Shown here: positions 8,858-21,500 of the stretch, piece after piece | Numbering within the stretch: position 1 is the first letter of the stretch | How the letters are laid out: every line of letters begins with the position of its first letter | Origin: Hormiphora californensis | Lineage: Eukaryota; Ctenophora; Tentaculata; Cydippida; Pleurobrachiidae | Assembly: GCA_020137815.1 (NCBI GenBank) | Contig: CM035359.1 | Coordinates: 6,276,179 to 6,340,178 of the forward strand | Direction of reading: 5' to 3' | Length of the DNA stretch: 64,000 bases | Made by a program: the position numbers and the translations under genes | Notes under the pieces: model-generated | What the model was told of the DNA's origin: nothing | Seen by the model: only the letters and a program-made list of their open reading frames with translations | Database searches by the model: none

Positions 8858-11800
8858 ATGAATAAGACTGCTGGAGTGCTCACTCACCTGGAAGAGAAGG
8901 CATGCGATGTGTGTCTTGTCCAAGAAACTTACCTGAAGTTAACAGACACTGCGAAGATACAGGAGATTAAGGAGAATGGTTGGAACATTTACTCGAGCCC
9001 GAGGAATGAGAGGTCTGGCGGAGGTATTGGAGTACTTTATCGAGATGGAGTGATGGTGAAGTTGGCACCGGTGAAGTATAAGTTTAAGACCTTCCAAGTC
9101 CAGGAAGTGTTGGTTGGTGGAGAGGATGATCTGGTGCGACTGTGCAATGTTTACAGGCCACCTTACAACGGTAAAGCAAGGTTTACTGAGGCTAACTTTC
9201 TTGATGAGTTCAATGACTACCTCTCTGACCTTCTGATGAAAACTGGAAGTCCACTGATTATGGGCGATTTTAATTTTCAAGTACAAGACTCCAGTAACTT
9301 CTACGCGAAGAAACTCCTCAACCTTCTGGACTCGTTTGATTTTGTCCAGAATGTGCCGCTATTGCCTACCCATCTTCGAGGAGGAACTCTGGATTTGATT
9401 ATCTGTCAGCGTGGCATGGCCAGTAAGTTGGGGAACCTGAGGATATTTCCAGATGGCACGATGTCGGATCACTATCTGGTAATGGCGGAGGTAAAGTTAG
9501 CTTCTGAAGGAAGATATGTTTCCCGGGAGAGGATGAGTGTCTACCATGATTTTAAGGCTGTGGATGTAGAGGTCTTCCGGAATGGGCTGAGGGATCTGTG
9601 TTTGGAAATTCCAGATGACGTGACACCAGAAGAGGCTTTGTATCTGTATGATCGGGCTTTGAAGGAGGCTGTAGAGAGATTTGTCCCGACTAAAAGGAGA
9701 AAATCGGTGAAGAACTTCAGGCCCTGGAGAGAGAGACAGGATGTTCGAGACACCCTGCGGGAGAGAAGGAAAGCGGAGAGAGCGTGGGAGAAGAATAAAA
9801 CAGGGCTAACGAAAGCACGGTACAGGGAACTCCAAAGACAGTTTGAGAGGATTGACAAAGAAGCAAGAATGGATTATGTAAAGAGGAAGTTGGAGGATGT
9901 GAAGGATGATCCTGCTGGACTTCAGAAAATGCTAAGTCGACTCCTTGGAAAGAAAGAGACACTACTACCGAGTGGACTATCTGACAAGAAGCTTGCTGAT
10001 AACTTTGCACAGTTTTTCTCTGGAAAGATTGATAGGATACGATCAGCTGTACTCGAAGAGCAAGAGGCTGGGGCTGGATGTAGTGGTAAGGGGGAAGGTT
10101 TAGGAAGAGAAGATGTAAGTGGAACTGGAAGTGGCAGTGTGAGTGGTGAAGGTGTAAGTGGAACTGGAAGTGGAGGTGTGAGTGATGAAGATGTAAGTGG
10201 AACCGGAAGTGGGAGTAGTGAAGATGTAAGTGGAACAGGAAGTGGGGTGAGTGGTGAAGATGTAAGAGGAACTAGAAGAGGAGGTGTGAGTGGCGAAGAT
10301 GTAAGAGGAACTGGAAGTGGTGGTTCATCGAGGCCTGACTGTGAACTGAGTCAGTTTGGAGAGATCTCGCAGAAAGATCTTGTTCACATTGTGAAGCAGA
10401 TGTCATCTAAGTCGTGTGATCTAGATCCAGTTCCAACGTGGCTGGTGAAGGATTGTCTAGAGGAGTTGGCGCCTGCTTTAACGACTATCATTAACAAGTC
10501 ACTGTGCAGAGCTTCAGTACCTGAGCCCCTGCAGAGAGCAGTTGTCATGCCAACGATAAAGAATCCGAATGGAGATAGAGATCTTCTTGCCAACTATCGC
10601 CCTGTGTCAAACATTGCATTTGTTTCAAAAGTCTTGGAAAAGGTGGTATTGAATCAAATGAATGACTATCTACAGAAGAATGACTTACTGAATGCCAATC
10701 AGTCGGGCTACCGTACGGGTCACAGCTGCGAGACTCTTCTGGCTGGAATGTTTGATGACTTGCTGAGAGAACTTGATTCTGGAAAAGTGGCGGCACTCAT
10801 GCTCTTGGACATGAGCGCAGCTTTCGATACTGTAGATCATGAGAAGCTGATGGAGGTGCTGGAGGTGAGGTTTGGAGTGAAGGGAAATGCACTTGGGTGG
10901 TTTAAGAGTTATCTGAGTTCCAGGAGTTACAGAGTGAATGTTCATGGTGAACTCTCGGAGGTCATCGCTCTCATTTGTGGAGTACCACAGGGATCTTTGT
11001 TGGGTCCTGTACTGTTCCTGTTGTACATAGAGGAGCTACAGGATATTGCTAGACCGTATGGTCTAATGATAAAGCTGTATGCAGATGATTCCCAATTGTA
11101 TGTTGGACTTGTCCCAACGGATAGTGAAGGGTGGAAAGGTACGAAGAATAGTATTGAGGAGTGCCTTGCTTCCATTAAGGACTGGATGGTGCAACATTGG
11201 CTCAAATGTAATGAAAGTAAGACTGAGTTTGTTCTTCTTGGAAAATCAAGTTCTCTTGAGAAGCTGGTATTTGATCCGGAAATCAGGTTTGGAGGTACAG
11301 TGCTGCAGCCGATGGAATGCAAAGGTAGCACAGGGAAGACTCTAGGAATACTTCTGGATGAGCATCTCACCCTGGAGAGGCAGGTGAACAATGTTAAGAA
11401 ACAATGTGGATTGCAACTCAAGAACCTATGGCAACTCAATAAGTGTTTGGATAATAGCACACGGATTCTTCTTGTGAAGCAATTAGTCATATCAAAGATA
11501 GACTACTGTAATATCCTGTACTTTGGACTCCCTAAACGGATTCTGAACAACCTTCAAAAGGTTCTGAACTCCTGTGTACGGTTCATCTATAACTTACGAG
11601 GACATCAGGATAGCTATGATGAGTATTTCAAGGAAGCTCATATCCTCCCAATACAGCAGAGACTAACCTTCAAGGCCTGCCTGTTAGCGTACAAAATTGT
11701 ACGTGGAACAGCTCCGGAGTATTTACAGGAACTGGTCCCTAGAGACGATGATATTCTGGGTATGAGACCAACGAGGGCGAATTCAGTAATTGACTTCTAC

Positions 11801-12013
11801 AAACTGAAATATCCTAAACTCTCGAGCGTTAATGCAAACTCTAAACTGAGGAGGAGGAGGGTTTCGGTGTTTCTACCGACAGTTTGGAACTCCTTGCCTT
11901 TGGACCTGAGATCTGTACACCCCATTGAGTTGTTCAAATCTAAGTTGAAAACCAGACTTTTCCTTGAAGCGTTCCCAGCTCCTACCCCTGAAGACTCCCG
12001 GTGTGGCGTCTGA
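8858..12013 (+). CDS. Retrotransposon ORF2: endonuclease and reverse transcriptase
   Basis: 1051-residue polyprotein that nicks target DNA and primes reverse transcription. The APE-type endonuclease is at residues 1-200: QET with catalytic Glu23, GGGIGV near 54, MGDFN at 135-139, TLDLI near 167, SDH with catalytic His195. A glycine/serine repeat linker lies at about 415-490. The reverse transcriptase follows: NYRPVSN, FDTVDH with catalytic Asp657, GVPQGSLLGP, and YADD at 741-744. The C-terminus has the WNSLPLDLR block common in CR1/L2 elements. The endonuclease frame is open upstream of Met1 (RIGTLNVHSL) and overlaps ORF1, so the conserved N-terminus may be made by reinitiation or a frameshift. 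All catalytic residues are present and there are no internal stops, so a young or active copy is likely. Confidence 0.95.
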   Translation: MNKTAGVLTHLEEKACDVCLVQETYLKLTDTAKIQEIKENGWNIYSSPRNERSGGGIGVLYRDGVMVKLAPVKYKFKTFQVQEVLVGGEDDLVRLCNVYRPPYNGKARFTEANFLDEFNDYLSDLLMKTGSPLIMGDFNFQVQDSSNFYAKKLLNLLDSFDFVQNVPLLPTHLRGGTLDLIICQRGMASKLGNLRIFPDGTMSDHYLVMAEVKLASEGRYVSRERMSVYHDFKAVDVEVFRNGLRDLCLEIPDDVTPEEALYLYDRALKEAVERFVPTKRRKSVKNFRPWRERQDVRDTLRERRKAERAWEKNKTGLTKARYRELQRQFERIDKEARMDYVKRKLEDVKDDPAGLQKMLSRLLGKKETLLPSGLSDKKLADNFAQFFSGKIDRIRSAVLEEQEAGAGCSGKGEGLGREDVSGTGSGSVSGEGVSGTGSGGVSDEDVSGTGSGSSEDVSGTGSGVSGEDVRGTRRGGVSGEDVRGTGSGGSSRPDCELSQFGEISQKDLVHIVKQMSSKSCDLDPVPTWLVKDCLEELAPALTTIINKSLCRASVPEPLQRAVVMPTIKNPNGDRDLLANYRPVSNIAFVSKVLEKVVLNQMNDYLQKNDLLNANQSGYRTGHSCETLLAGMFDDLLRELDSGKVAALMLLDMSAAFDTVDHEKLMEVLEVRFGVKGNALGWFKSYLSSRSYRVNVHGELSEVIALICGVPQGSLLGPVLFLLYIEELQDIARPYGLMIKLYADDSQLYVGLVPTDSEGWKGTKNSIEECLASIKDWMVQHWLKCNESKTEFVLLGKSSSLEKLVFDPEIRFGGTVLQPMECKGSTGKTLGILLDEHLTLERQVNNVKKQCGLQLKNLWQLNKCLDNSTRILLVKQLVISKIDYCNILYFGLPKRILNNLQKVLNSCVRFIYNLRGHQDSYDEYFKEAHILPIQQRLTFKACLLAYKIVRGTAPEYLQELVPRDDDILGMRPTRANSVIDFYKLKYPKLSSVNANSKLRRRRVSVFLPTVWNSLPLDLRSVHPIELFKSKLKTRLFLEAFPAPTPEDSRCGV
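10105..10330 (+). repeat. In-frame Gly/Ser/Glu repeat in ORF2 linker
   Basis: Five to six imperfect copies of a segment coding GEDVSGTGSGGVS, about 42-48 bp each, lie between the endonuclease and reverse transcriptase domains. Length differences between copies are multiples of three, so the frame is kept. Confidence 0.85.
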
Positions 12014-13538
12014 GTTGATCACCGGACTCCCCATCTGTCAGTAGGCGGTCTTTAGGTGTGCTCACCATTTACACTTAGGGCTTTTTATCAGTATTGTTGA
12101 GCTGCTGATAAGTGTGGGTTGTTGGCTTTGTTCCCTTTATTTAATAAAGTCTGTATTTTTTCCATCTCATCAGTTTTTTGAAAGTTATGTGACCAGTTAT
12201 CTTTTTAGTATATCTACAATTAGGAGTGAGTTTTTCCAAAGTGTGTAAGAATATAAGGATCTTTTTTGCGTTAGGTATACCGCTCTGAAGCTCGTCAGTG
12301 TCAGGTACAGTTTTACTTATCTGGCCCTGTCGTGTCTGTGGCGGTATACAAAACTTAATATTATTATTATTATTATTATATATAATACTATAGAGATCGG
12401 GGGCAAACAGTTCAGACACAAATTTGAGAGAAAATGTTTTATGATCAGGCAGCAAAATAAAGGGGGGTGCGTGGTCATGACTCATATATAGGATCTCACA
12501 GCGAAGGTAAACCTTGCTATTTTCTAACGCACGAAACAGAGCTTCTAGCTAGGCAAGGTAAACCCTGTGTACAGCTGTACTAGCGTGCAACAAAAACCGA
12601 CATGTAAACTATCATTTATGATTTAGATCGTTTGCAACTCATGTTACCTTGTTAAACCGTTATAGTTGATAGCTCGAGAACAGGATAAACCCTGCCTAAA
12701 CAAGCTTTTTCGATTATAATCGAAATCAAACTACCTCAAACTACTTTTGGACATGCCATGTCCACAAGTAAACTATCGAGACTTAGGCAGAGTTTAACAG
12801 CTGTTCTCAAGCTACGAAATAAATATATTTGAAGCGTATCAACTAACCGTTTAACAAGTTAACATGAGTCACAAGCGATCGCGACACGCGTGATTGGGTG
12901 ATTCACAGAGCCACGCAAATTTCCCTTTGCTGATCAAATACTTGGGCAAAACGTACCCTCTTTCTATTGGTCCTGCTATTCTATCCTCTTTCTCTCTATC
13001 TCTTCCCTCTCAATATCATCTCTCATGCGCTGTGCTTGAGGGGATTGGTCATGGTGTTATACTACAGAAAAACTTTCAAGCTAATTGCAAAATCAGTACC
13101 TGTACAAGTCTAGAAAATAATCACTCACATGTGCTCACATATATATATACGGGCCATATATATCTTCATAAAGATGAAAGGAGAGATGGAGTCGAAAGAG
13201 GGAGACAGAGAGACAGAGAAAGAAAGATAGAGAGGTAGAGATAATATATATAGAGCGAGGGAGAAGAAGCTGAGCGAGACTAAGCGAGAGAGCCCGAGAA
13301 AGGGAGAGAAGAGAGACAGGTACTCTCTGATGATAACTAAGATGAAAGAGGGGTCGTATAGTGATTGAATGTGATTTGTCTTGTTTTGTTCAAACCTTTT
13401 TATTTTATTTTATAAAAAAAAAAGGTTTTGTGTTTTACTGATTTTGTAACGCGCAAATAAGACGCCGCGCAGAGCAAAAGCCAAAAAATGGCGGCGCGCG
13501 CCCTAAAAACTGAAAGAACCGTGCGCGTTTTTCATCCA

Positions 13539-13612
13539 TGCTTTTTTGTTTCGCGTTTTTTTGTTTCGCGTTTTTTTTGTTTCACGTTTTTTTTGTTTCG
13601 CGTCTTTACTTT
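13539..13612. repeat. T-rich tandem repeat with TTTCGCG core
   Basis: About four imperfect copies of gttttttttgtttcgc, period about 18 bp. One copy reads TTTCACG. Confidence 0.75.
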
Positions 13613-14041
13613 TTTTGTTACCAAATAAGTTTCCATAACAACCCGATCCAGGGTAATCCATTCTCACAGAGTTGGTGAAACAATTGATTTCATGACCTTC
13701 ATTCACTTTGCCTTGTTCGACCTTGTTCGACCCCGTAGTCAAAGACAGCTTTCGCGAGACTAAGAGACTTTGCCGCACGCGCGCGATTATAAGAACGGGG
13801 TATCTAAAACGACTAGTAAACAGCGTCAGCACTCGCTGCACGACAAGTGTGTTCCCGCGTACGCGGAGCGTAGAAGTGTTGATTATTTCTAGAACAAGAC
13901 CCTCCTCACCGTCGCGGGGCGCGGGGAGGGAGGGTCGAACAAGGCAAGATTTGTCTAGGATAAGTAATTGCTTTTGTTCCCTCTAGCGACGTGGTCTGAA
14001 CTTGAAATTAAGTAACGAACGGACAAACCAACTGTATAGTC

Positions 14042-14225
14042 AAACCTCGATTTACCTCAGACTTTATGACAGGTTGCAACACCGTTCTAGGTCGTTTGGC
14101 AGAGTTTGGTACGCTATAACCTAGAGCCACACACACAAACCTCGATTTACCGGACTCCTCGGCGCAGGGTAAGTAAATTATCGAGTCCGGTAAACCGAAC
14201 AGGAGCTTCTGGTAATTCGAGGTAT
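14042..14225. mobile_element. Decayed pogo-like MITE, family P
   Basis: Contains acctcgatttaccggactcc and the inverted gagtccggtaaaccgaac, plus an outer aacctcgatttacc. These are diverged relatives of the CAGTCGGACCCCGATTTACC family that is better preserved at 39811-39929. The boundaries are approximate. Confidence 0.5.
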
Positions 14226-14734
14226 GGCTATATTACATAGTTCGCCTCCCATAATCTAGTGTGCGCACAGACTGTCCATGCGTGATCATGTCCATTATTT
14301 TGACCAAGTCGCCAGCGTATCAAAATTAGTCGGGTTCAATGGTTTTCGATATGTTATGAATTAGTTTCAGTTTTTACTCTCCAAGCTTGGTCAAATGTCC
14401 AAGTTTTGTCAGTATGTGCGACTTGGTCAAAATCTTGCCCATGCCCATAATGTGAGCGCCCATACAGGATGATCTAAAACTAGCGAAATCTAGGTAATCT
14501 ATGGATCTCAATATTTTGATAACGCGAGAGATTTGATTCACTCGAAAATGCACTCAGATGGTATCGGCGGAACCAGACAGATATAAGTTATATTATAAGG
14601 TATAATAATAACGATATAAGCAAAATACAACAAACCAATAGTAATTAAGGAGCTGTCAAAGATACTACTACTCCGAATTCGCCGATGGTATAATTACCAT
14701 GGTGATCAACTACTTCCTTGACCACCTAACTCCC

Positions 14735-14833
14735 TTTTAAGATTTACTTCGGAAGTAAATCTTAAATCTTCCTCTCTAGGAATTAGACTGGCAAGGGGTT
14801 ACTTCGTAACCAAGAATTAGAGAGGTCGGAGAT
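14735..14833. repeat. Block of nested palindromes
   Basis: A 27-bp palindrome (TAAGATTTACTTC, one central base, then its complement) is followed by arms CCTCTCTA and TAGAGAGG enclosing GGTTACTTCGTAACC. The sequence tggcaaggggttacttcgta also occurs almost unchanged at 18838-18857 in the EF-hand gene, which marks a dispersed repeat. Confidence 0.7.
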
Positions 14834-15188
14834 ATTAATGAACTGTCATGTGGAGACAATTTAGATGTCAGTGACATTTGATTGAAGAAAGCTCAAATTT
14901 GTCGACGAATATAATTCCATAAATGTCTATGTCTCATCAGTAAATAAGAGCGGCGGAAACTAAAATCAATAAAAAACTAGTTGCGATTAAAAACCCAATA
15001 TTAGATTGTATTAGGACATATTACATAAGCATTTATTGAAAAATGAAGCGATAAGGCTAAGAGGAATGGAGTCATCTCAACTGAGAAGGAAATCAGTCAT
15101 TTTATCTGGCATTGCCAGACTGGCAAGATGAAGTGGAAAGAACTGACAAAACGGAGAGATAGACATTTATAGAGTCCTAGCTGTATAG

Positions 15189-15319
<131 letters not shown>

Positions 15320-15802
15320 TATCATCCGATAGCATCACACTACCCTCCTGGAGGTATGCTTGTTGGTGTAGAAGATTTTCTACGTGTGCCGGTGGAACCT
15401 ATATTATACGAGCGGCAAGCAGTAATCTCGCCAATGAATGCAATCGAGACGTGGAGGAGGCACCGGTAAGGAGAGGGACAGGGAGACAGGGGAGAAATAA
15501 AAGGAGGGACATATAGAGAGCAAATAAATTTATAAAATGAATTCAGACAGAGTGAAGGTATAGGAGTAAGAGTAATGATGGAACTACAATAAACGCAGTA
15601 AAAACAGAAAAAGAATCTTCCAGCAGAAAAAGACTCTTCCAGGCTAGCTACTATAGGTATACCGTTGAAAGACGTTCATCATATGATATTCTATTGCTAC
15701 TACTACACTATAATACTACACCGCCGCGGCCCCCTCTCAGATCCCACACACTATATTGCTTTTATGGTTACCCCCTTGAGACTCCGACGAAAGTGAACAA
15801 GG

Positions 15803-15805
<3 letters not shown>

Positions 15806-15842
<37 letters not shown>

Positions 15843-15890
15843 GGAGAGAGAGAGAGAGTGATAGAGGGAGAGAGAGAGGGTGATAGAGAG
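15806..15890. repeat. (GA)n microsatellite, interrupted
   Basis: GA tract with interruptions such as gtgatagaggg. Confidence 0.9.
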
Positions 15891-16554
15891 GGAAAGGCAA
15901 GGAACGATTTGTGAAATGAGATTGCTACTGCACTGGTCGGGTTATGTTATATAGGCTTCCATGCTCATATTATAATGGGTCAAAAGTAAAAAAAACAACA
16001 ACTGCACAGGTGGTCATACCATATTGGCCTAACCGCGAGAATTGCGGTCAGAGCATTGGCCTGACAATCATACCAGCTGTAGATCTGCTGTTTTGTGCAG
16101 ATAATAGATTGCTTAGCTGGACAGTCTAGTATCTTGATTAAAATGGGTTTAAACAAAACAAATAAAAGATACATTACTGGAATCCAGGCACCTGACGACA
16201 GAATACCATCCGATGGTATTCCGTCGTCTATAAGAGCCTTTAAATAGAGTGTTCTTTCAACATTTACACTGCAGGGGCCATACCTATATATAGTATAAAA
16301 GCTGCCGTTACTTAATCAACGTGGTGGCAAAAAATTGCCTGGCTAGACTGTGTTTCGGGCGCCCTACCTTTACAAATGTAAAGGGAGGGTTAGAACATAA
16401 CAAGCAAAAAACACGTGTCACCAAAGACAAAATATTAAACGAGTAGTTTTGTTAAAAGCTCCAAATCACTTTTATTAGTTGACCACAGCTGTCACAAGCA
16501 CGTGCCTTATAAAACTATTAGTGTCACCAAAGATTTTTAAATCACATGCCCAAG

Positions 16555-16560
16555 AGAGAG

Positions 16561-16640
<80 letters not shown>
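16555..16640. repeat. (GA)n microsatellite
   Basis: About 85 bp of GA, preceded by a short A run. Confidence 0.95.
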
Positions 16641-16641
<1 letters not shown>

Positions 16642-16906
16642 CTCTAAAATCTAGAAGCTACGCGGATCGATATATTACCCGTGCCTTCTCTGCCTTCTAG
16701 AATAATTTATAATTTAACATAATATATATTGTGACAGCACGATATAGGGCTGTGATTGGTCAAGCTTGCACGTCTTCTTACGGTATTTCATGGAAACAGT
16801 TGCTACTACAAGCAGCCTTGTATGTTTTGAATTCACCGCACCATCTTAGTGAATGGAGATTAAGGGGTAGCAGATAAACAAAATATATGGTTGTGGAAAT
16901 AGAGAG

Positions 16907-16922
16907 AGGGGGGAGAGAGAGA

Positions 16923-16989
<67 letters not shown>
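16907..16989. repeat. (GA)n microsatellite
   Basis: About 80 bp of GA with a few GGG interruptions at its left edge. Confidence 0.95.
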
Positions 16990-16991
<2 letters not shown>

Positions 16992-18597
16992 GGGGGACAA
17001 GAGAGTATGAGAGCTTGCATCTAAGAGCACGCGTCACCCAGGCTAAACCAATCAGAATGAAAGATGGTGGGTGGTTGACCAATGAGCGACCAGAGATCCA
17101 GTCACGTGACCAGCTACCGTCCATTCATTAATCTTAATACAAATCCACTGCACACTTTACGTTACACTATTCCATCCAGGGTCCTAGTCAGGGGCACTGC
17201 TCACCCACCTACCACAAGATAACTAACGTAGCGGCTACTAGATGAGGCGAGGAAGAGAGGGATGGAGGAAAGAGAAGAGAGAGAAGGAGGAAAGAGGAAA
17301 GAGATGGGGGTGAGAGATGTCAGAGTAGGACAGGAATTGAAATTTATAAATTATAATGCATAATAACACTTTTGTCAGCTGATCGTTGTATCAATATAAC
17401 GCGTTACGGATTAAAAGGAATAAAATATTTAAATTTATAAGGATGATAAATGATATAACATGTACTATCGACAATTGATAAAAATAGGGATGAACTATGA
17501 AGTGAAGAACGGAGAACTTATTACACAGGTAAGTAATTAAAATTCGATACGTGATCTTGATCTTGAAACCTTCTATTAAATTGAGTGATAGCTGCATTTT
17601 TTCTAAGAAATTGGGAAAACTAAAGAGAGCAAGAAAGATGATATACTTATCATGATATATCATGATATTGATGAATGATAAGTTTTCAGGGGGGTCACTA
17701 ATAAATGATAAGCTTACAATGCTGATAAAGGTGTTTTATTTGAAACCAATATTGAAAATTGAATGCTAGTAAATAAAATATGTGCATATGCATGTCGCTC
17801 AAGTAATATATGATGGCCTAGTATAGCAGCAGTGAAAAAAAACGAGAGAGAAAACTCTGTCAGTATTATTATAGTCATCACAACGTACGTGTTCTTTTAG
17901 TAATGGACATGATTAGAAAGAAGGATAAAGATTCAAAGAGATTCAAAGATTCAAATGATGATGGTTTTTAAAAAAATGGGAAATATCAAATTTTTGATAG
18001 ATTTCAAATATTTTAACTTGAATTCTTTAGAGTTTATGTCTACCGGTATAATATACCTAATTCTCCCCCTATTTCCCCATCCCCCTCTCAAGAGAGAGTT
18101 TCACGTGGTGGTGCTATATTACGCTGTTATCAGCACAAGTGTTAGCTTACATCTCTCTTATCAACATGCACGTGCCCCTCCCCGGTATTGCATGTCCATC
18201 CACGTCACGTGGTCACGTGATCTGAATCCTGGCCTGTGATTGGTTGAAGTGGACAAGCAGAAGGAACCTCATTGGCCGAACAACAGCCAAGTGTATTGGA
18301 GATAAGAGGTGCAAATTTGAACGATGCCTGCTTTTGCGTGCTGTACCTTACAGTGAGATTTAATATTTTCCTTTTGCTTTGGATTACCATTTGAATATTT
18401 CATTGAATAACAATTTCAACACAAGTGGTAAAACCACTTGTTTTCATTTGAATAATGAATATACCAGGCAGCTTCTCTGACACTGTATCTCTAATCTTTT
18501 ATCCGTGTGATACGTGAGAGAAGGCATACACTTTAACCTACGGATCACTTCCCCATCACGTCATAATTCATATATTCTTAGGAGAAGTTGAAACAGA

Positions 18598-21500
18598 ATG
18601 GTGTTACGACTGTCTGTCATTTTGGTAGTTCTACTTGCGGGGGTGTTAGCAGCTTTCGACAATCTGCCCCTCAGGGATCGAGAAAACGAGCCGGTAAATC
18701 TACTAAACACGATCACGAAATCCCTATCACGCCGGTCTGGTGTGGAAATTCATAAAAAACCCACTCGCAACAGCAAGGAACCGCAAGGAACCCTTTACCA
18801 ATTATTTGGTTACGAAATAAACCCTCACCTGTCGCGCTGGCAAGGGGTAACTTCGTAACCAAACCAATTATACCATCATTTACCAGTTTCACAGGAATTT
18901 TTATTTTCACAGGATCCCCGAGAAAGACCACTGGTAAAAATACCCGCTGTTGTGAGGAGCCTGTGTGATGGACTGCGACAACATCTCAAGGTAAAGTTTC
19001 ACAGAGTCCCTCTAAAATCTCTCTAAGACATCACCACGATCTCTTTACGATCACTCTAAGACCTCTCTGAAACCCCTCCAAAATATTTACGGAGTAAACT
19101 ACAACTTCGACGACATATTGTACAGGGTGTTCATATGGGATCTTTACAAGCGTTGGGCTTCACCCAGAAAAAAGTTGATAAAATTAGGTTATGAAACTTC
19201 ATACTTGGACTATTCTATACCCTCATTCAAGGTTCCTGGTGTTTCCGGAGCTCTACTACCCCTGGAAGCGTGTTTTTGGCATCAAAACTACCAGAAGGAA
19301 TTTTTTGCTGGTGCTGAGACTTTGATAGAATGTTTTTTGGGTATTTTCTATGTCAATTCTAAAGTTTCATGATGATTGGATGAACTCAAAATTTCGAAAA
19401 AAGTGCCTGGAAATATCAATTTTTGTCGTTTTTGAGCTGTTTTGGGCCTTTCTAGGCAGTTTATTTGGAACTTGGTGACTAAACCACACATCCAATGATC
19501 ATGAAACTTTGGAATTGACATAGAAAATACCCAAAAAACATTCTAGCAAAGTCTCAGCACCAGCAAAAAATTCCTTCTGGTAGTTTTGATGCCAAAAACA
19601 CACTTCCAGGGGTAGTAGAGCTCCGGAAACACCAGGAACCTTGAATGAGGGTATAGAATAGTCCAAGTATGAAGTTTCATAACCTAATTTTATCAACTTT
19701 TTTCTGGGTGAAGCCCAACGCTTGTAAAGATCCCATATGAACACCCTGTATCTAAATTAGATTATCTAAGTTGAGCAATAGCTGCTTCCTTATATATAGC
19801 TATATCAATCATGCGACGCGACAGAATTCAACCTTTAACTGTCTTACTGTCTTAAATACTGACTCACTCTGTTACTCTACTCTGCCACTCCCAATGGCTT
19901 GCTCCAGGCTCCTATTTCCGAGGAATTCTTATTCGCTTGTCTGCGATAGCAATATTTAAATAATCCAAAGCAATTAAAATTAAGAATGTTGCTGATAATT
20001 TCCTAGGAGTACCCAGTATATATCAGGTTCCTATGACAACCAACAAACAAACAAACAATCTTCCTATAGGAGGAAAGTTTGCGTGGCAACAAGATCAGCA
20101 GTAAAGATGATCTGACAGACAGCGTGATGAAGAGGATTGATGGAGACCAGGATGGGTGTATATCTGCTAGTGAAATCAGGTAACATATTATGTATACTCA
20201 AAAATGACGTGACTTAAATTGAAAATTCACTATTTTCCCCGCTAATACATTGATGCATGCAGGGAAGTAGCGGAGTTATTTGGAGGATCTGAGATGGGAT
20301 ACAGGGTGTTGTTTGAAAAGGTCCTGGACGATGATCGGGATGGGTGTGTGACCCACCAGGAGATGGTTACTATCGTACAAGGTATTATAGACGGGGAACC
20401 GGGGTCGGCTGAGGGGGGGGGCAAGTTCTTGAAATGAATAATGACAATGAATGGGACCTATCCGCCAGGCATCTTAAACTTTAAAGGCTAGGACTCGGTG
20501 ATTGGTCCCCGTCTGTTGGACAGGATATTGCACAGGATATATTTACCCTGTAACCATCTCCCCCTCCCAATTCCCGGTCCTCGATGTGTCTAGACCATCC
20601 TGTTCATTAATCATTTTATAACCATCGATATGTTCCTGATTGACACACTCATGATATTTCCCCGGGATTGAGAGGGATATATTTTGACTGTCATGATATA
20701 CTGGAAATGAGTAAAATGACCCTTCCTCCTCTCTAGATTGCATGAGACCGATGACAAAATGGACGAGAGAGGGAACCCACGAGAAGGAATATGAACCACT
20801 GATTCTAGGGTAAGATTTTTCTGAATTTCTTATTTTATAACCGCAATGATGTTGTCAGATAGCCCAATTATAATGAGTTTTACAGTCAGACTCCGATTTA
20901 CTGGGATGCTAGAGGGGGAAAGGGTTCTGCCCGGTAAATCGAGTTGCCCAGTTTATCGCAGGGCCCGGTAAATCGGGGTCCGACTTTATTGGTCTCGCCA
21001 ATTTTATTTTAGCATTTCAGACTTCATCAAAAGTGTTCCATCTACCACAGAGATGATAGACTTCTTGCTGTTTCTCAATAGTAGAGAACGCGATAGTTAT
21101 TTACGACAGTTTCTCTCAGATCTCCAGACGAGGTTCCTGAAGACAACCTTCCAGAAGATCTGCTTCTCGAGGAAGTCGAGGAAGAAATGTTTGCAGAACT
21201 TGAGAAAGAGGGGGCTGAAGAAGAGGAAGAAGAGGAGGAGCATCGTAGAACTGAATTTGAGAACAACAAAAAGAAAACTCTGGATAGGGGTAATTAGTAC
21301 CTTATTTCAGTTTTAATATGACAACTGACAAGACGATAAGTATAAAACATCAAAGTTATATCTATTTAGTATTAATGTTGTTGTGCATCCAATGGGGGAG
21401 GCTCAAGTTTCTAGGCTTGACAACCCATCAGAATTTAAACGGCAACGACTTCGACAACTTCTAGTTCAGCAGAACTATTTTTGAAGCATATTCTCTCTAT

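Larger units (their letters stand above)
7410..12381 (+). mobile_element. Full-length CR1/L2-like non-LTR retrotransposon
   Basis: Autonomous LINE with ORF1 (7557-8843) and ORF2 (8858-12013), both open. The 5' edge is put after the AT tract near 7410, by inference only. The 3' UTR has AATAAA near 12141, but the likely 3' terminus is the ATT microsatellite at 12358-12381, which follows gcggtatacaaaactt; short tandem tails replace poly(A) in CR1/L2-type elements. No target duplication was recognised. The domain order, the YADD box and the C-terminal conserved region ending in a WNSLP block fit the CR1/L2 group. It sits upstream of the minus-strand LDLa gene. Confidence 0.9.

Noticed and set aside
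19118-19744. Two identical about 80-codon ORFs (plus and minus)
   Set aside because: They are the two arms of the 626-bp inverted-repeat element.
21053-21316. ORF MIDFLLFLNSRERD as exon 6 of the EF-hand gene
   Set aside because: It is out of phase with both neighbours; the acidic frame starting at 21120 after a good acceptor fits all phases.
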